Origin: Larkinella punicea | GTDB lineage: Bacteria; Bacteroidota; Bacteroidia; Cytophagales; Spirosomataceae | Length of the DNA: 64,000 nt | Assembly (NCBI RefSeq): GCF_003334855.1 | Contig: NZ_QOWE01000017.1 | Coordinates: forward strand, 124,001 to 188,000 | Direction: 5' to 3' | Part shown: piece after piece, positions 9,258 through 17,411 of the stretch | Numbering within the stretch: position 1 is the stretch's first letter | How the letters are laid out: every line of letters starts with the position of its first letter | Position numbers and translations under genes: made by a program | The notes under the pieces: model-generated | The model's database searches: none | Told to the model about the DNA's origin: nothing | Seen by the model: the letters and a program-made list of their open reading frames with translations, nothing else

Positions 9258-10298
9258 TTAATTTCTAATGATCACGGTTTTGCCGTTTATTTCGTATTGT
9301 GCATCGATTGCATAAGTAATTGATTCTAACATAGAATCCAGACTTTCGTTCAAATGGACTCCCGTAAATGACGTATGATAAAGTGCTTTGTTTTCAATGA
9401 TAATATCGACATCATACCACTTTTCCAGTGTCCGCTCAACAGAAATCATGGGCGTATTATTGAATTGCAACGAGCCGTTTACCCAACTGCTTTCCTGCCC
9501 GGCATTGACGTCGGTAATCCGGAACGATTCGGTCGATTTGGAATAGATTAATTTTTGATCTTTTATCAGAATAATGGGCGTCGATGATTGGGCATTCAGA
9601 TTGACGCTAACCCGGCCGGATCGGACGGTTATTTCCACCTCATTTTCGTCGTCATAATTCTTTACATTAAAAGACGTTCCGAGTACTTTTATGCGGAGAT
9701 CACCCACCGAAATAACAAACGGTTTTGATTCGTCCCGTTCCACGTCAAAAAAAGCTTCTCCCTGCAAAGCAACCGTCCGGACGGCCTGACCAAAGGCATT
9801 CGGAAACCGTATTTTGGTGTCCGAATTGAGTTTCACCACACTGCCGTCGCTCAGGCGCAGGCTTTTTCGTTTTCCGCGTGGTACGGCTTCTTCTTTGGTG
9901 GGCGTGTTCGGTGCAAAAGTGGCGGTTTTGGGTTGGTTTAGGGCAATGGGCAGAGTCGAATTGCTGGTGGCGAAAAAGTAGTATAAGGTACCCAGACTAA
10001 ACAGAAGAGTGACGAAGGCGGCTATGCCCCGGTAATCGGTATAGAATGTTCGAATCGGCAGGGATGTCCGTTTTGACCGCGTGAGGGCGGTTTCATCATC
10101 CGGTTTTATAGTCGGTTCTGAGTTGGAAGGTGAACGTTCTTCTTCGACCAGCTCATTGAAATAGTTTTCCAGAATCGGCGAATACTCCTGTAGTGTCTCA
10201 TCTTTTCCCAGCCCCTCCAGCAATTCATCCAATTCTTTCCCCGTCAGCGTGTTGCTGATGAGTTTGTTAATCAAATATTCGGCGCGGGACCGTACCAT
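9258..10298 (-). CDS. FecR-family anti-sigma factor
   Basis: This 346-residue protein has a cytoplasmic N-terminal region (about 1-85), one membrane segment (about 90-110, AAFVTLLFSLGTLYYFF), a periplasmic FecR domain (about 140-245, with RKSLRLSDGSVVKLNSDT) and a C-terminal DUF4974-type STN-like region (about 270-346, with ISVERTLEKWYDVDIII). Such proteins hold an ECF sigma factor inactive until an STN-bearing receptor signals ligand occupancy. It lies between the sigma gene and the STN-SusC gene on the same strand, the standard Bacteroidota order, and is separated from the sigma gene by a hairpin. Confidence 0.95.
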   Translation of the reverse strand: MVRSRAEYLINKLISNTLTGKELDELLEGLGKDETLQEYSPILENYFNELVEEERSPSNSEPTIKPDDETALTRSKRTSLPIRTFYTDYRGIAAFVTLLFSLGTLYYFFATSNSTLPIALNQPKTATFAPNTPTKEEAVPRGKRKSLRLSDGSVVKLNSDTKIRFPNAFGQAVRTVALQGEAFFDVERDESKPFVISVGDLRIKVLGTSFNVKNYDDENEVEITVRSGRVSVNLNAQSSTPIILIKDQKLIYSKSTESFRITDVNAGQESSWVNGSLQFNNTPMISVERTLEKWYDVDIIIENKALYHTSFTGVHLNESLDSMLESITYAIDAQYEINGKTVIIRN

Positions 10299-10410
10299 TC
10301 TATCGGTAGTTTGGTAAGTTGCCTATAATACTGTGCCGACTTGCTAAAAGACTATTGATCAGAGAAATATTTTTGACAAAACCGGTCTGAATCGGGGGCT
10401 TATAAAAGTC

Positions 10411-10446
10411 GAAAGCCATTCGAACGGTGGGAGTCGAATGGCTTTC
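10411..10446 (-). terminator. Hairpin between ECF sigma and fecR genes
   Basis: A 13-bp perfect inverted repeat (10411-10423 and 10434-10446, 10-nt loop) lies 32 nt past the sigma-factor stop. The minus strand then reads a short T-rich stretch. It probably ends most sigma-gene transcripts, so fecR may also have its own promoter. Confidence 0.65.
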
Positions 10447-10478
10447 TGAACAAAAACCGGGAATAGGAGTAAGCCGGA

Positions 10479-11018
10479 TTATAAAGCCGCCATGTCAACT
10501 TTTTCGCGAAGAAACTGCTTCGCTTTTACCAACTGATTTTTAACGGTATTTTTTGAAATCATCAACATTTCCGCAATTTCCTGATAGGATTTTCCTTCCT
10601 CGATGTTGAGGAATAAAATTTGCTTCCGTTTTTCAGACAACAGGTTTACAGCCGTGTAGAGGAGCTGGAACTTCATTTCTTTATCTTCCAGTTCTTCGTC
10701 GCGGGCGGCTGCCATTTTTTCCATGTACTGCTGTTTAAGCTGGTTGTTCTTCTCCATCTTTTTCAGATGGTCGAAGGCCATATTCCGTAAACAGGTAAAC
10801 AGATACGAGGTAAAGTTAAGGGTAGGGTTAATTTGCGAGCGTCGATCCCAGATTTTGATAAAAACTTCGTGAATCATGTTTTCGGCCTCTTCTTCATCCT
10901 TCAGAAGCGTGATGCAGAATTTAAGAGCCGGTGTCCGGTAGTACTTATATAACTCCGCAAAAGCAGCCTGATCGCCCTGGATCACTCTGCGGAGAATACG
11001 TTCATTTAGACAATCCAT
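10479..11018 (-). CDS. ECF RNA polymerase sigma factor (FecI-like, Bacteroidota family)
   Basis: This 179-residue protein has region 2 (about 25-95, with FTSYLFTCLRNMAFDHLKK) and region 4 (about 120-175, with the helix-turn-helix GKSYQEIAEMLMISKNTVKN). There is no additional C-terminal domain. It should direct RNA polymerase to the SusC/SusD genes downstream and be controlled by the FecR encoded next to it. The three-part STN-SusC, FecR, sigma circuit is well known in Bacteroidota; the signal here is unknown. Confidence 0.96.
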   Translation of the reverse strand: MDCLNERILRRVIQGDQAAFAELYKYYRTPALKFCITLLKDEEEAENMIHEVFIKIWDRRSQINPTLNFTSYLFTCLRNMAFDHLKKMEKNNQLKQQYMEKMAAARDEELEDKEMKFQLLYTAVNLLSEKRKQILFLNIEEGKSYQEIAEMLMISKNTVKNQLVKAKQFLREKVDMAAL

Positions 11019-11198
11019 TGTCGTGGGTGATTAGGAAACGTTAAAAATTACGGGCGATTGGGTACTCGTTCTCTTCAATGGTGTGACCTGTTCAGCAACT
11101 GGCTGTTGTTAAGCTAAAATTGGTCATTTTTTTTGATAGATCCGTCGCAAAATGCGTAAATCTATCCTCAATTTGCGCAAGGCGGTTTTTAGGTGATT

Positions 11199-12593
11199 TT
11201 ACTGGTTTTTTCGGGCTTTGTATTCCTTGTATTTCCGGTTATATTCTTCCAGTTGTTCCGGTTTGAATCGCTTCTGGTATTCAGTGGGCAGGTCGAGTCG
11301 TTCGGGTTTGAGCGAGGGCGACCGGTCGGTGAGCTGGTTCTTGCCTTTCGAATTTTTAGCCAGTTCAAACGAGTCATAGAGTTCGCCCGTTACCGTAAAC
11401 GACTGGTAGGCCAGCTTCCCGCCGTCGATGGAAACGATCTGGTACAACTGCGTATTGGAAGCCGCCCGATCCATCCAGTCCTGCAAACCGATGTCATACA
11501 TCTTCGGCCCACTCACCGATACCACATACACCGGCCCATCGGGATACTTCCGGCTTTTTCCCAGCGGCATGTTCAATCCGCGCCCGTAGGTGTGGTCGTG
11601 CCCCTGCAAAACCAGATCGACACCGTATTTTTTATAAAGAGGCTCCATTTTATCGCGCCATTCCTGGTTGTCGCGCCCGCTTTTGGTCGAATAAATCGGG
11701 TGGTGGTGCGTCACAACCGTCCAGCGGTTGGGGTTGTTGGTCAACACCTTCACGAGCCAGTCGGCCTGCTGATCCAAAACCGTCGAGTCGAGCAAGGCCC
11801 CCTGCGAATCCAGCGAAACAAACCGGGTGCCCTGGTAGTCGATATAATAGGCGGTTTCTTTCAGTTTTTCGGGGCCATTTTCGGGCAGTACAAACGACGG
11901 CCGCCAGTGCCGCGACACCTTCCGCTGCTCGTCGTCATCCTTGAAATATTCGTGATTGCCGGGCGTGGCCAGCGTCGGCACCATGCCGTTGATCCAGCCA
12001 CCGGCTTCGAACCATTCGCCCCACTGCCAGTCGGCGTTGGAGGTCGTGATCAGATCCCCCGCGTGAATCATGAAAGCGGCTTTTGGCATGGTGGAATATG
12101 CCCCGCGAATGGCCCGTGACCAGAGCGAGCGGATGTCGTTTTGTGCATCGCCAAAGTAGATAAACGAAAACGGAACCGGGCTGTCGCTGGCCGTTGTAAA
12201 CTGGAACCATTCGGTCCAGTAGGTTCCGTTGCCCACGCGGTAGTTGTATTTCGTGGCCGGTTTCAGGTTTTTGAAATGGACAGTATGATACAGTTTCGTG
12301 GTGCCATCCAGCCTGACGGCCTGGGTCGTCGCAGGAACGGTATTGGCCTTCGTGGCTACTTCGGGCGAAGGATCAGCTTCCGCAATCATACCCACGGAAT
12401 TGGTGATGGTCGAATCGGTTCGCCAGTTGACCGACTGCGAAGTCTCCGGGTTGTCCTGCCATCCCAGGGTTAACCGGTCCGGGTAAACCGATGGGAGATA
12501 CGGTTTGTGTTCCTGGGCCTGAGCAGTCAGGAAGGATTGGAAAAGGAATAGAAAAGAAGCAGAACGCAGCGTAAACGGCAGGTGAAATTTCAT
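11199..12593 (-). CDS. Secreted purple-acid-phosphatase-like metallophosphoesterase
   Basis: This 464-residue protein starts with a signal peptide (cleavage near AQAQ). It then has a fibronectin-type-III-like N-terminal domain (about 30-135) and a calcineurin-like metallophosphoesterase domain. The metal-binding motifs are all visible: FGDAQ, HAGDL, GNHEY, THHHP and GHDHTYGR. The family hydrolyses phosphomonoesters or related esters outside the cytoplasm. A Lys/Glu-rich tail of about 70 residues follows the catalytic domain. It lies upstream of the ECF sigma gene on the same strand, 180 nt away, and may belong to the same regulon; that link is an inference. Confidence 0.92.
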   Translation of the reverse strand: MKFHLPFTLRSASFLFLFQSFLTAQAQEHKPYLPSVYPDRLTLGWQDNPETSQSVNWRTDSTITNSVGMIAEADPSPEVATKANTVPATTQAVRLDGTTKLYHTVHFKNLKPATKYNYRVGNGTYWTEWFQFTTASDSPVPFSFIYFGDAQNDIRSLWSRAIRGAYSTMPKAAFMIHAGDLITTSNADWQWGEWFEAGGWINGMVPTLATPGNHEYFKDDDEQRKVSRHWRPSFVLPENGPEKLKETAYYIDYQGTRFVSLDSQGALLDSTVLDQQADWLVKVLTNNPNRWTVVTHHHPIYSTKSGRDNQEWRDKMEPLYKKYGVDLVLQGHDHTYGRGLNMPLGKSRKYPDGPVYVVSVSGPKMYDIGLQDWMDRAASNTQLYQIVSIDGGKLAYQSFTVTGELYDSFELAKNSKGKNQLTDRSPSLKPERLDLPTEYQKRFKPEQLEEYNRKYKEYKARKNQ

Positions 12594-12752
12594 AGGGACT
12601 CATTTTTACCAATGGAAATACTGCCAAAATTGCGAAAAGGACTATTACCGCTGTGTTAATCTTTTGGTTTTCGGAAAACCTGAAATTTGCGTCCCCGGCC
12701 CGATAGCCCGGAATTCCGATTGCGGAGTATACTACAGCAGAAACCGTTCCGG

Positions 12753-15008
12753 ATGTTCATGAGCCCCAAACGAAGTCTTTATGCCCTCCCGCTGTACCTG
12801 CTGCTCGGCCTGTTCTGGTCGTGCCATTCGGGCGATCGGGTCGTGGAAGAAGAGGTCGTTTACCAGGATTCGGCTTTCTGGCAGGAATACCACGAAGCCT
12901 ATCCGATTGGCACCCGGCCCAACGAAAACGAGGTGCGCAGTGTGGCCGTCGATCGGGAATCCACGGTTTGGGTTGCTACGGCCGCCGGTATTTTCAGGAA
13001 ACAAGCTGACCAGGACACCTGGACACCGGTGATGACGGAAGCCGACCAGGGCCCGGCTTTTGCCGTCGAAGTGGCTACCGATTCGGCGGTCTGGCTGGGG
13101 ACCTGGAATGGGGTTTACCGGTTTAAAGACCAGAAACTGGAGCGGATGAACGGGCCGGCCGCGCCCATTTCGGCCCTTTGTGCCGCCAACGAAGGCGTTT
13201 ATGCACTCGGCCCCCACGGCGTCTGGCTTCATACGGCTGCGGGTTGGCAACCAAAAAAATACCCGTTAGCGCGCTCAATTCGGGATGTGATATCGGATCG
13301 GCAGGGCGGTATCTGGGTGGCCACCGATGTCGGTTTATACCACAGCCGGGCCGACTCGACCGAACATTTTTACAAAACCGATCATCTGATCAGTGCTTAT
13401 ATCAAGGGAATTGCCTTCGATTCGGCGCAAAACATATGGGCGGGCGGATTGGGGGGGGTGACCGTTCTGAACCAACATCAGAACGTGAAAACGCTGCGGC
13501 AGGAAGAAGGCATTCCGTCCAATTTTGTAACTTGTGTCGAACAATCGCCCGACCGGTCGATGTGGGTGGGAACGGAGGTGGGGGTCGTACGGTATCAGCC
13601 CGATGGCCGTCATTCGCTGCGGTTCAGCCGACGCTGGTTGCTCGACGATCACGTCAACGACCTGGCGTTCGATGCCGCCGGAAACGCCTGGATTGCCACG
13701 GCGAAGGGCGTCAGTGCGATCAAAAGACGGAAGATGAATCTGGCGCAGAAGAATGATTATTTCTACGACGTCCTGATGAAACGCCACATCCGCGAACCGT
13801 GGATTGCGGGGCAGTGCAAGCTGCTGACGCCCGGTGACACCACGACCTGGGCACCCGACGACGACGACAACGACGGCGAATATACCGGCAACTACCTGGC
13901 GATGGAATGCTTCCGGTATGCCACCACCCAAAGCCCGGATGCGAAGGCGAAAGCCGCCAAAGCCTTCCGGTTTTTGAAACTGTTGCAGGAAGTAACGGAC
14001 ACCGACGGTTTTTTTGCCCGAACCATTGTGCCAACTAGCTGGACCAGCGTTCATGACGGAAACCGCATCTTCACGGCGCGGGAACGGGCCGACGAACTGG
14101 TGAAAGAACCGCGTTTCAAACCGGTGGAAACCCGCTGGCGGAAATCGAAAGACGGAAAATGGCTCTGGAAAGGCGACACAAGCAGCGACGAACTGTGCGG
14201 CCACATGATCGGCTACTACCTCTATTATGAACTGGTGGCCGATGAGGCCGAAAAAACCGTCGTCCGCCAGCACATCGCCCGGATTGTGGACTATCTGATC
14301 AAGCACAATTATAACCTGGTCGATGTCGATGGCAAGCCGACGCGCTGGGCGGTTTGGTCGCCGGAGCAACTGAATCACGACCCCGAGTGGACACCCGACC
14401 GCAGTCAGAATTCGATGGAAATGCTGTCGTTTTTGAAACTGGCGCACCACGTCACGGGTCAGGCGAAGTACGAAAACGAATACCGGCGGCTCATCGATCA
14501 GGAGCATTACCTCGACAACATGAGCCAGATCGCCCAGCAGAATCCGGCCTGGTTCATCTATTTCGACGTCATGTTGCAGGCGTATGTCTATCCGATTCTG
14601 ATCCAATGCGAGAAAGATCCCAAGCTGCGGGCGTTCTACGAAAAACACATGGATGCCTGGATGGAACGACGCCGGGGTGACCGAAATCCGCTGGTCAATT
14701 TCTTTTATTGTTTTTCCCGGAACAAGAAAACCGAGCTGGCGGCATCCGTGGATTTTTTGGTCGATACGCCCCTGGATCTGGTCAACTGGCCGTTCGATCA
14801 CACGAAGCGGGAAGACGTTCGGATTTCGCGCAACCCGGTTCTGGATGAATTGCAGGTTAATGAATTGCCGCCCGCCAGCATCCGAACCGTTGTTCGTTGG
14901 GACAAAAACCCGTGGTCGGCCATCAACGGCGACCCCGGCATCGAACGCGAACCGGTTTTCTGGTTGCTGCCGTATTGGATGGGGCGGTATTTGAAAATGA
15001 TTGAATGA
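12753..15008 (+). CDS. Secreted lipoprotein: beta-propeller joined to an alpha/alpha-toroid-like domain (paralogue 1 of 3)
   Basis: I chose ATG 12753 (or 12759, six bases on) because MSPKRSLYALPLYLLL...SC is a lipoprotein signal with Cys22 from the second ATG; the open frame extends upstream only through a TTG. Residues about 40-325 form repeated propeller blades of the two-component 'reg_prop' type (VAVDRESTVWVATAAGIF, ISDRQGGIWVATDVGLY, DRSMWVGTEVGVVRY). Residues about 350-745 are helical and share DDDDNDGEYTGNYLAM, TSSDELCGHMIGYYLYYEL and VDGKPTRWAVW with the two paralogues downstream. The helical part looks like an alpha/alpha toroid, as in many glycosidases and lyases. No known family is recognised; enzyme function is a guess. 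It lacks the NHSDDEM motif of its paralogues. Confidence 0.82.
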   Translation: MFMSPKRSLYALPLYLLLGLFWSCHSGDRVVEEEVVYQDSAFWQEYHEAYPIGTRPNENEVRSVAVDRESTVWVATAAGIFRKQADQDTWTPVMTEADQGPAFAVEVATDSAVWLGTWNGVYRFKDQKLERMNGPAAPISALCAANEGVYALGPHGVWLHTAAGWQPKKYPLARSIRDVISDRQGGIWVATDVGLYHSRADSTEHFYKTDHLISAYIKGIAFDSAQNIWAGGLGGVTVLNQHQNVKTLRQEEGIPSNFVTCVEQSPDRSMWVGTEVGVVRYQPDGRHSLRFSRRWLLDDHVNDLAFDAAGNAWIATAKGVSAIKRRKMNLAQKNDYFYDVLMKRHIREPWIAGQCKLLTPGDTTTWAPDDDDNDGEYTGNYLAMECFRYATTQSPDAKAKAAKAFRFLKLLQEVTDTDGFFARTIVPTSWTSVHDGNRIFTARERADELVKEPRFKPVETRWRKSKDGKWLWKGDTSSDELCGHMIGYYLYYELVADEAEKTVVRQHIARIVDYLIKHNYNLVDVDGKPTRWAVWSPEQLNHDPEWTPDRSQNSMEMLSFLKLAHHVTGQAKYENEYRRLIDQEHYLDNMSQIAQQNPAWFIYFDVMLQAYVYPILIQCEKDPKLRAFYEKHMDAWMERRRGDRNPLVNFFYCFSRNKKTELAASVDFLVDTPLDLVNWPFDHTKREDVRISRNPVLDELQVNELPPASIRTVVRWDKNPWSAINGDPGIEREPVFWLLPYWMGRYLKMIE

Positions 15009-15014
15009 GAGGGT

Positions 15015-15117
15015 TGTTTCGCGGAGTTGAGCGGAGGAAAAGGGAGTTAAGCAGAGTTTTTCTAAAACCTCTTTTCTCTGCGCAACTCCCTTTTCCTCCG
15101 CTCAACTCCGCGAAACA
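15015..15117. repeat. Long inverted repeat (palindromic element 1)
   Basis: Two 42-nt arms (15015-15056 and 15076-15117) pair with about two mismatches around a 19-nt loop. The outer arm contains GCGGAGTTGAGCGGAGG, shared with the other elements of this family in the window. It begins 6 nt after a stop codon and ends 15 nt before the next start, so it is transcribed and could act as terminator, attenuator or mRNA-stabilising hairpin. Confidence 0.9.
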
Positions 15118-15132
15118 GTAAATTTTAACGAT

Positions 15133-16188
15133 ATGAACAAATTACTAACAAGTATCCTCGTTCTGGTAACTAGTTCCTACGGGGTCGCGCAGCCGAAAAC
15201 CACCTACGCCGAGCAACTCGGCTACCCGAAGGGCAAGAAAATTGTCATCTTCCACGTCGATGATGCGGGCATGTTCCTGTCGGCCAATCAGGGAACCATC
15301 AAGTCCATCGAGCAGGGTGTAGCAACCTCGACGAGCATCATGATGCCGTGTGCGTGGTCGGCCAGCTTTATCAAATACGCTCTGAAAAATCCAACGGTCG
15401 ATGCCGGTATTCACCTGACGCTCACCTCCGAATGGAAAGATTACCGCTGGTCGCCCCTGGCGGGTATCAAGCAGGTGCCAAGCCTGACCGATTCGGAAGG
15501 TGCTCTGTGGCCGGAAGTTGCCGACGTGGTGAAACACGCCAAACCCGACGAACTGGAACTGGAAATGCGGGCGCAGATCGACCGGGCCATTACAATGGGT
15601 CTGAAACCGACGCACCTCGATTCGCACATGGGGACGCTGTTTGCCACCCCGGCTTTCCTGGAAAAATACATCAAAGTGGGCGTCGATTACGGCATTCCGA
15701 TCATGTTTCCCGGCGGCAACAACACACTGCTGGTCGACAGCGAAATTCAGCCGGTGATCGACAAACTGAAGGCGGAAGGCAAATACCGGGAAGGCATGAA
15801 TCTGCCCATTCCGGAGTCCCTCAAACAGGCTCCGGCCATCGGCGAAAAAATCTGGAAAGCCGGTTTGCCCGTCCTCGATGACCTCTATGCCGACACCGGT
15901 CAGTGGAAACCGAAAGACGTGAAAGACCCGAGTCCGGAAGTCTGGGGGAAATACAAAACGAAGCGGTTCAAGGAAATCCTGACGAAAATGAAACCGGGCG
16001 TCGCCATGATCATCATTCACAGCAACGACCTGAACGAAACCTTCAAATACATCAGCGGTTCCGGCGGTTCGCGGTATGCCGACATGCTGTCGATGATGGA
16101 CCCCGAACTGAAAGCGTTTATCGAATCCGAAGGCATCGTGCTGACGACCTGGCGCGAACTCATGCAACGCCGGAAAGCGATCAAGTAA
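15133..16188 (+). CDS. YdjC/ChbG-family carbohydrate deacetylase, secreted
   Basis: This 351-residue protein has an N-terminal signal peptide (MNKLLTSILVLVTSSYGVAQ). The family metal-binding motifs are present: HVDDAGM at 41-47 (Asp43, Asp44) and THLDSHMG at 160-167 (His161, His165). HLTLTSEW near residue 94 is also typical. ChbG-type enzymes remove N-acetyl groups from chito-oligosaccharides; other members act on other acetylated sugars. Secretion suggests it works on extracellular or periplasmic oligosaccharides. The next gene (sialidase-like) starts 4 nt after its stop, so the two are co-transcribed. Confidence 0.9.
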   Translation: MNKLLTSILVLVTSSYGVAQPKTTYAEQLGYPKGKKIVIFHVDDAGMFLSANQGTIKSIEQGVATSTSIMMPCAWSASFIKYALKNPTVDAGIHLTLTSEWKDYRWSPLAGIKQVPSLTDSEGALWPEVADVVKHAKPDELELEMRAQIDRAITMGLKPTHLDSHMGTLFATPAFLEKYIKVGVDYGIPIMFPGGNNTLLVDSEIQPVIDKLKAEGKYREGMNLPIPESLKQAPAIGEKIWKAGLPVLDDLYADTGQWKPKDVKDPSPEVWGKYKTKRFKEILTKMKPGVAMIIIHSNDLNETFKYISGSGGSRYADMLSMMDPELKAFIESEGIVLTTWRELMQRRKAIK

Positions 16189-16192
16189 AACC

Positions 16193-17386
16193 ATGAAGAA
16201 ACTTAGTGCGGTTTTTTGGGCTCTTCTGCTGGTAACGAACGGGTTGCTGGCCCAGTCGGCCGTATCCGTTGTTCGGGAAGAACTGATTTTTCCGTATCAG
16301 AACGAGCACGTTCACGGCAGCAGCCTGGTGGCCCTGCCCAACGGCGATTTTCTGGCTACCTGGTTTCAGGGCAGCGGAGAACGTTCGGCGGATGATGTAC
16401 GGATCATGGGCGCGCGTCTGACAAAAGGACAGAAAACCTGGAGCGAACCGTTTCTGATGGCCGACACCCCCGGTTTGCCGGACTGTAATCCGGTGCTGTT
16501 CCTAAACCGGCAGAACAAACTTTTTCTGGTCTGGATTGCCGTTCAGGCCAACCGCTGGGAGCATTCGATTCTGCGGTTTAAAACCGCTGTTGATTACGCC
16601 AAACCCGGTGCGCCGGTCTGGAACTGGCAGGATAACATTCTGCTAAAACCAGACGAGCGGTTTGAAAAGGAAGTGGCCATAAAATTCAAGAAGCTTCCCG
16701 AAAATACGGCCGGTTGGGCCGAATACGCGCCGAAATACGACGACATGATTATTGAAGCCAGCCGCGATTTGCGGAAACGCAGCACCGGCTGGATGACGCG
16801 CATCAAACCGCTGCTGCTGCCGACGGGCCGGATTCTGCTGCCGCTGTATTCCGACGGTCTGAATCTGTCGATGGTTGCCATCTCCGACGACGACGGAACC
16901 ACCTGGCGTCCGAGTTTGCCGATTGTGGGGCGCGGACCGATTCAACCGGCGCTGGCGCAACGAAACGACGGAAGCGTTGTGGCGTATATGCGCGACAGTG
17001 GCGACCAGCCCAGCCGGGTTCACACCAGCGAATCGACCGACCAGGGAGAAAGCTGGACGGCTACCGTGAAGTCTGATATTCCCAATACCGCCAGTGTGGA
17101 ACTGCTCCGACTTCGGGATGGGAAATGGGCGTTTTTCGGGAATGACATCGACGACGGACGCCACCGGCTGAGCCTTTTTTTGTCGGATGATGAAGGGAAA
17201 ACCTGGAAATGGAAGACCCGGATCGAAGACAAGCAACCCGGACAAGGCGGTTTTTCCTACCCATCGATGATTCAGACGCCGGACGGGCTGATTCACCTGA
17301 CGTATTCCTATCATCTTGAAAAAGGCCGGAAATCAATCAAATATGTTGTTGTCAATCCCACCGCTGTCAGGGTCTCCGACCGCTGA
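16193..17386 (+). CDS. Sialidase-like BNR/Asp-box protein, secreted
   Basis: This 397-residue protein has a signal peptide (cleavage near LLAQS) and at least three Asp-box repeats: SDDDGTTW, STDQGESW and SDDEGKTW. It opens with HVHGSSLVALPNGDFLATWF, typical of the predicted-neuraminidase group of six-bladed propellers. Family members cleave sialic acid or other acidic sugars, but many have other or unknown specificity, so sialic acid should not be assumed. It follows the deacetylase by 4 nt and precedes the second propeller-toroid gene by 25 nt, which suggests one extracellular glycan-processing operon. Confidence 0.88.
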   Translation: MKKLSAVFWALLLVTNGLLAQSAVSVVREELIFPYQNEHVHGSSLVALPNGDFLATWFQGSGERSADDVRIMGARLTKGQKTWSEPFLMADTPGLPDCNPVLFLNRQNKLFLVWIAVQANRWEHSILRFKTAVDYAKPGAPVWNWQDNILLKPDERFEKEVAIKFKKLPENTAGWAEYAPKYDDMIIEASRDLRKRSTGWMTRIKPLLLPTGRILLPLYSDGLNLSMVAISDDDGTTWRPSLPIVGRGPIQPALAQRNDGSVVAYMRDSGDQPSRVHTSESTDQGESWTATVKSDIPNTASVELLRLRDGKWAFFGNDIDDGRHRLSLFLSDDEGKTWKWKTRIEDKQPGQGGFSYPSMIQTPDGLIHLTYSYHLEKGRKSIKYVVVNPTAVRVSDR

Positions 17387-17411
17387 CGGGGTGGACAAAA
17401 TCCCAATCCTC

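Noticed and set aside
13335-14801. Minus-strand open frame of 488 codons over paralogue 1
   Set aside because: Antisense to a signal-peptide protein with paralogues in the window; no motif or family pattern.
16193-17386. Confident sialidase acting on sialic acid
   Set aside because: Asp boxes show the propeller fold, but no sialic-acid catabolic genes are in the window and the Arg triad cannot be assigned by eye.
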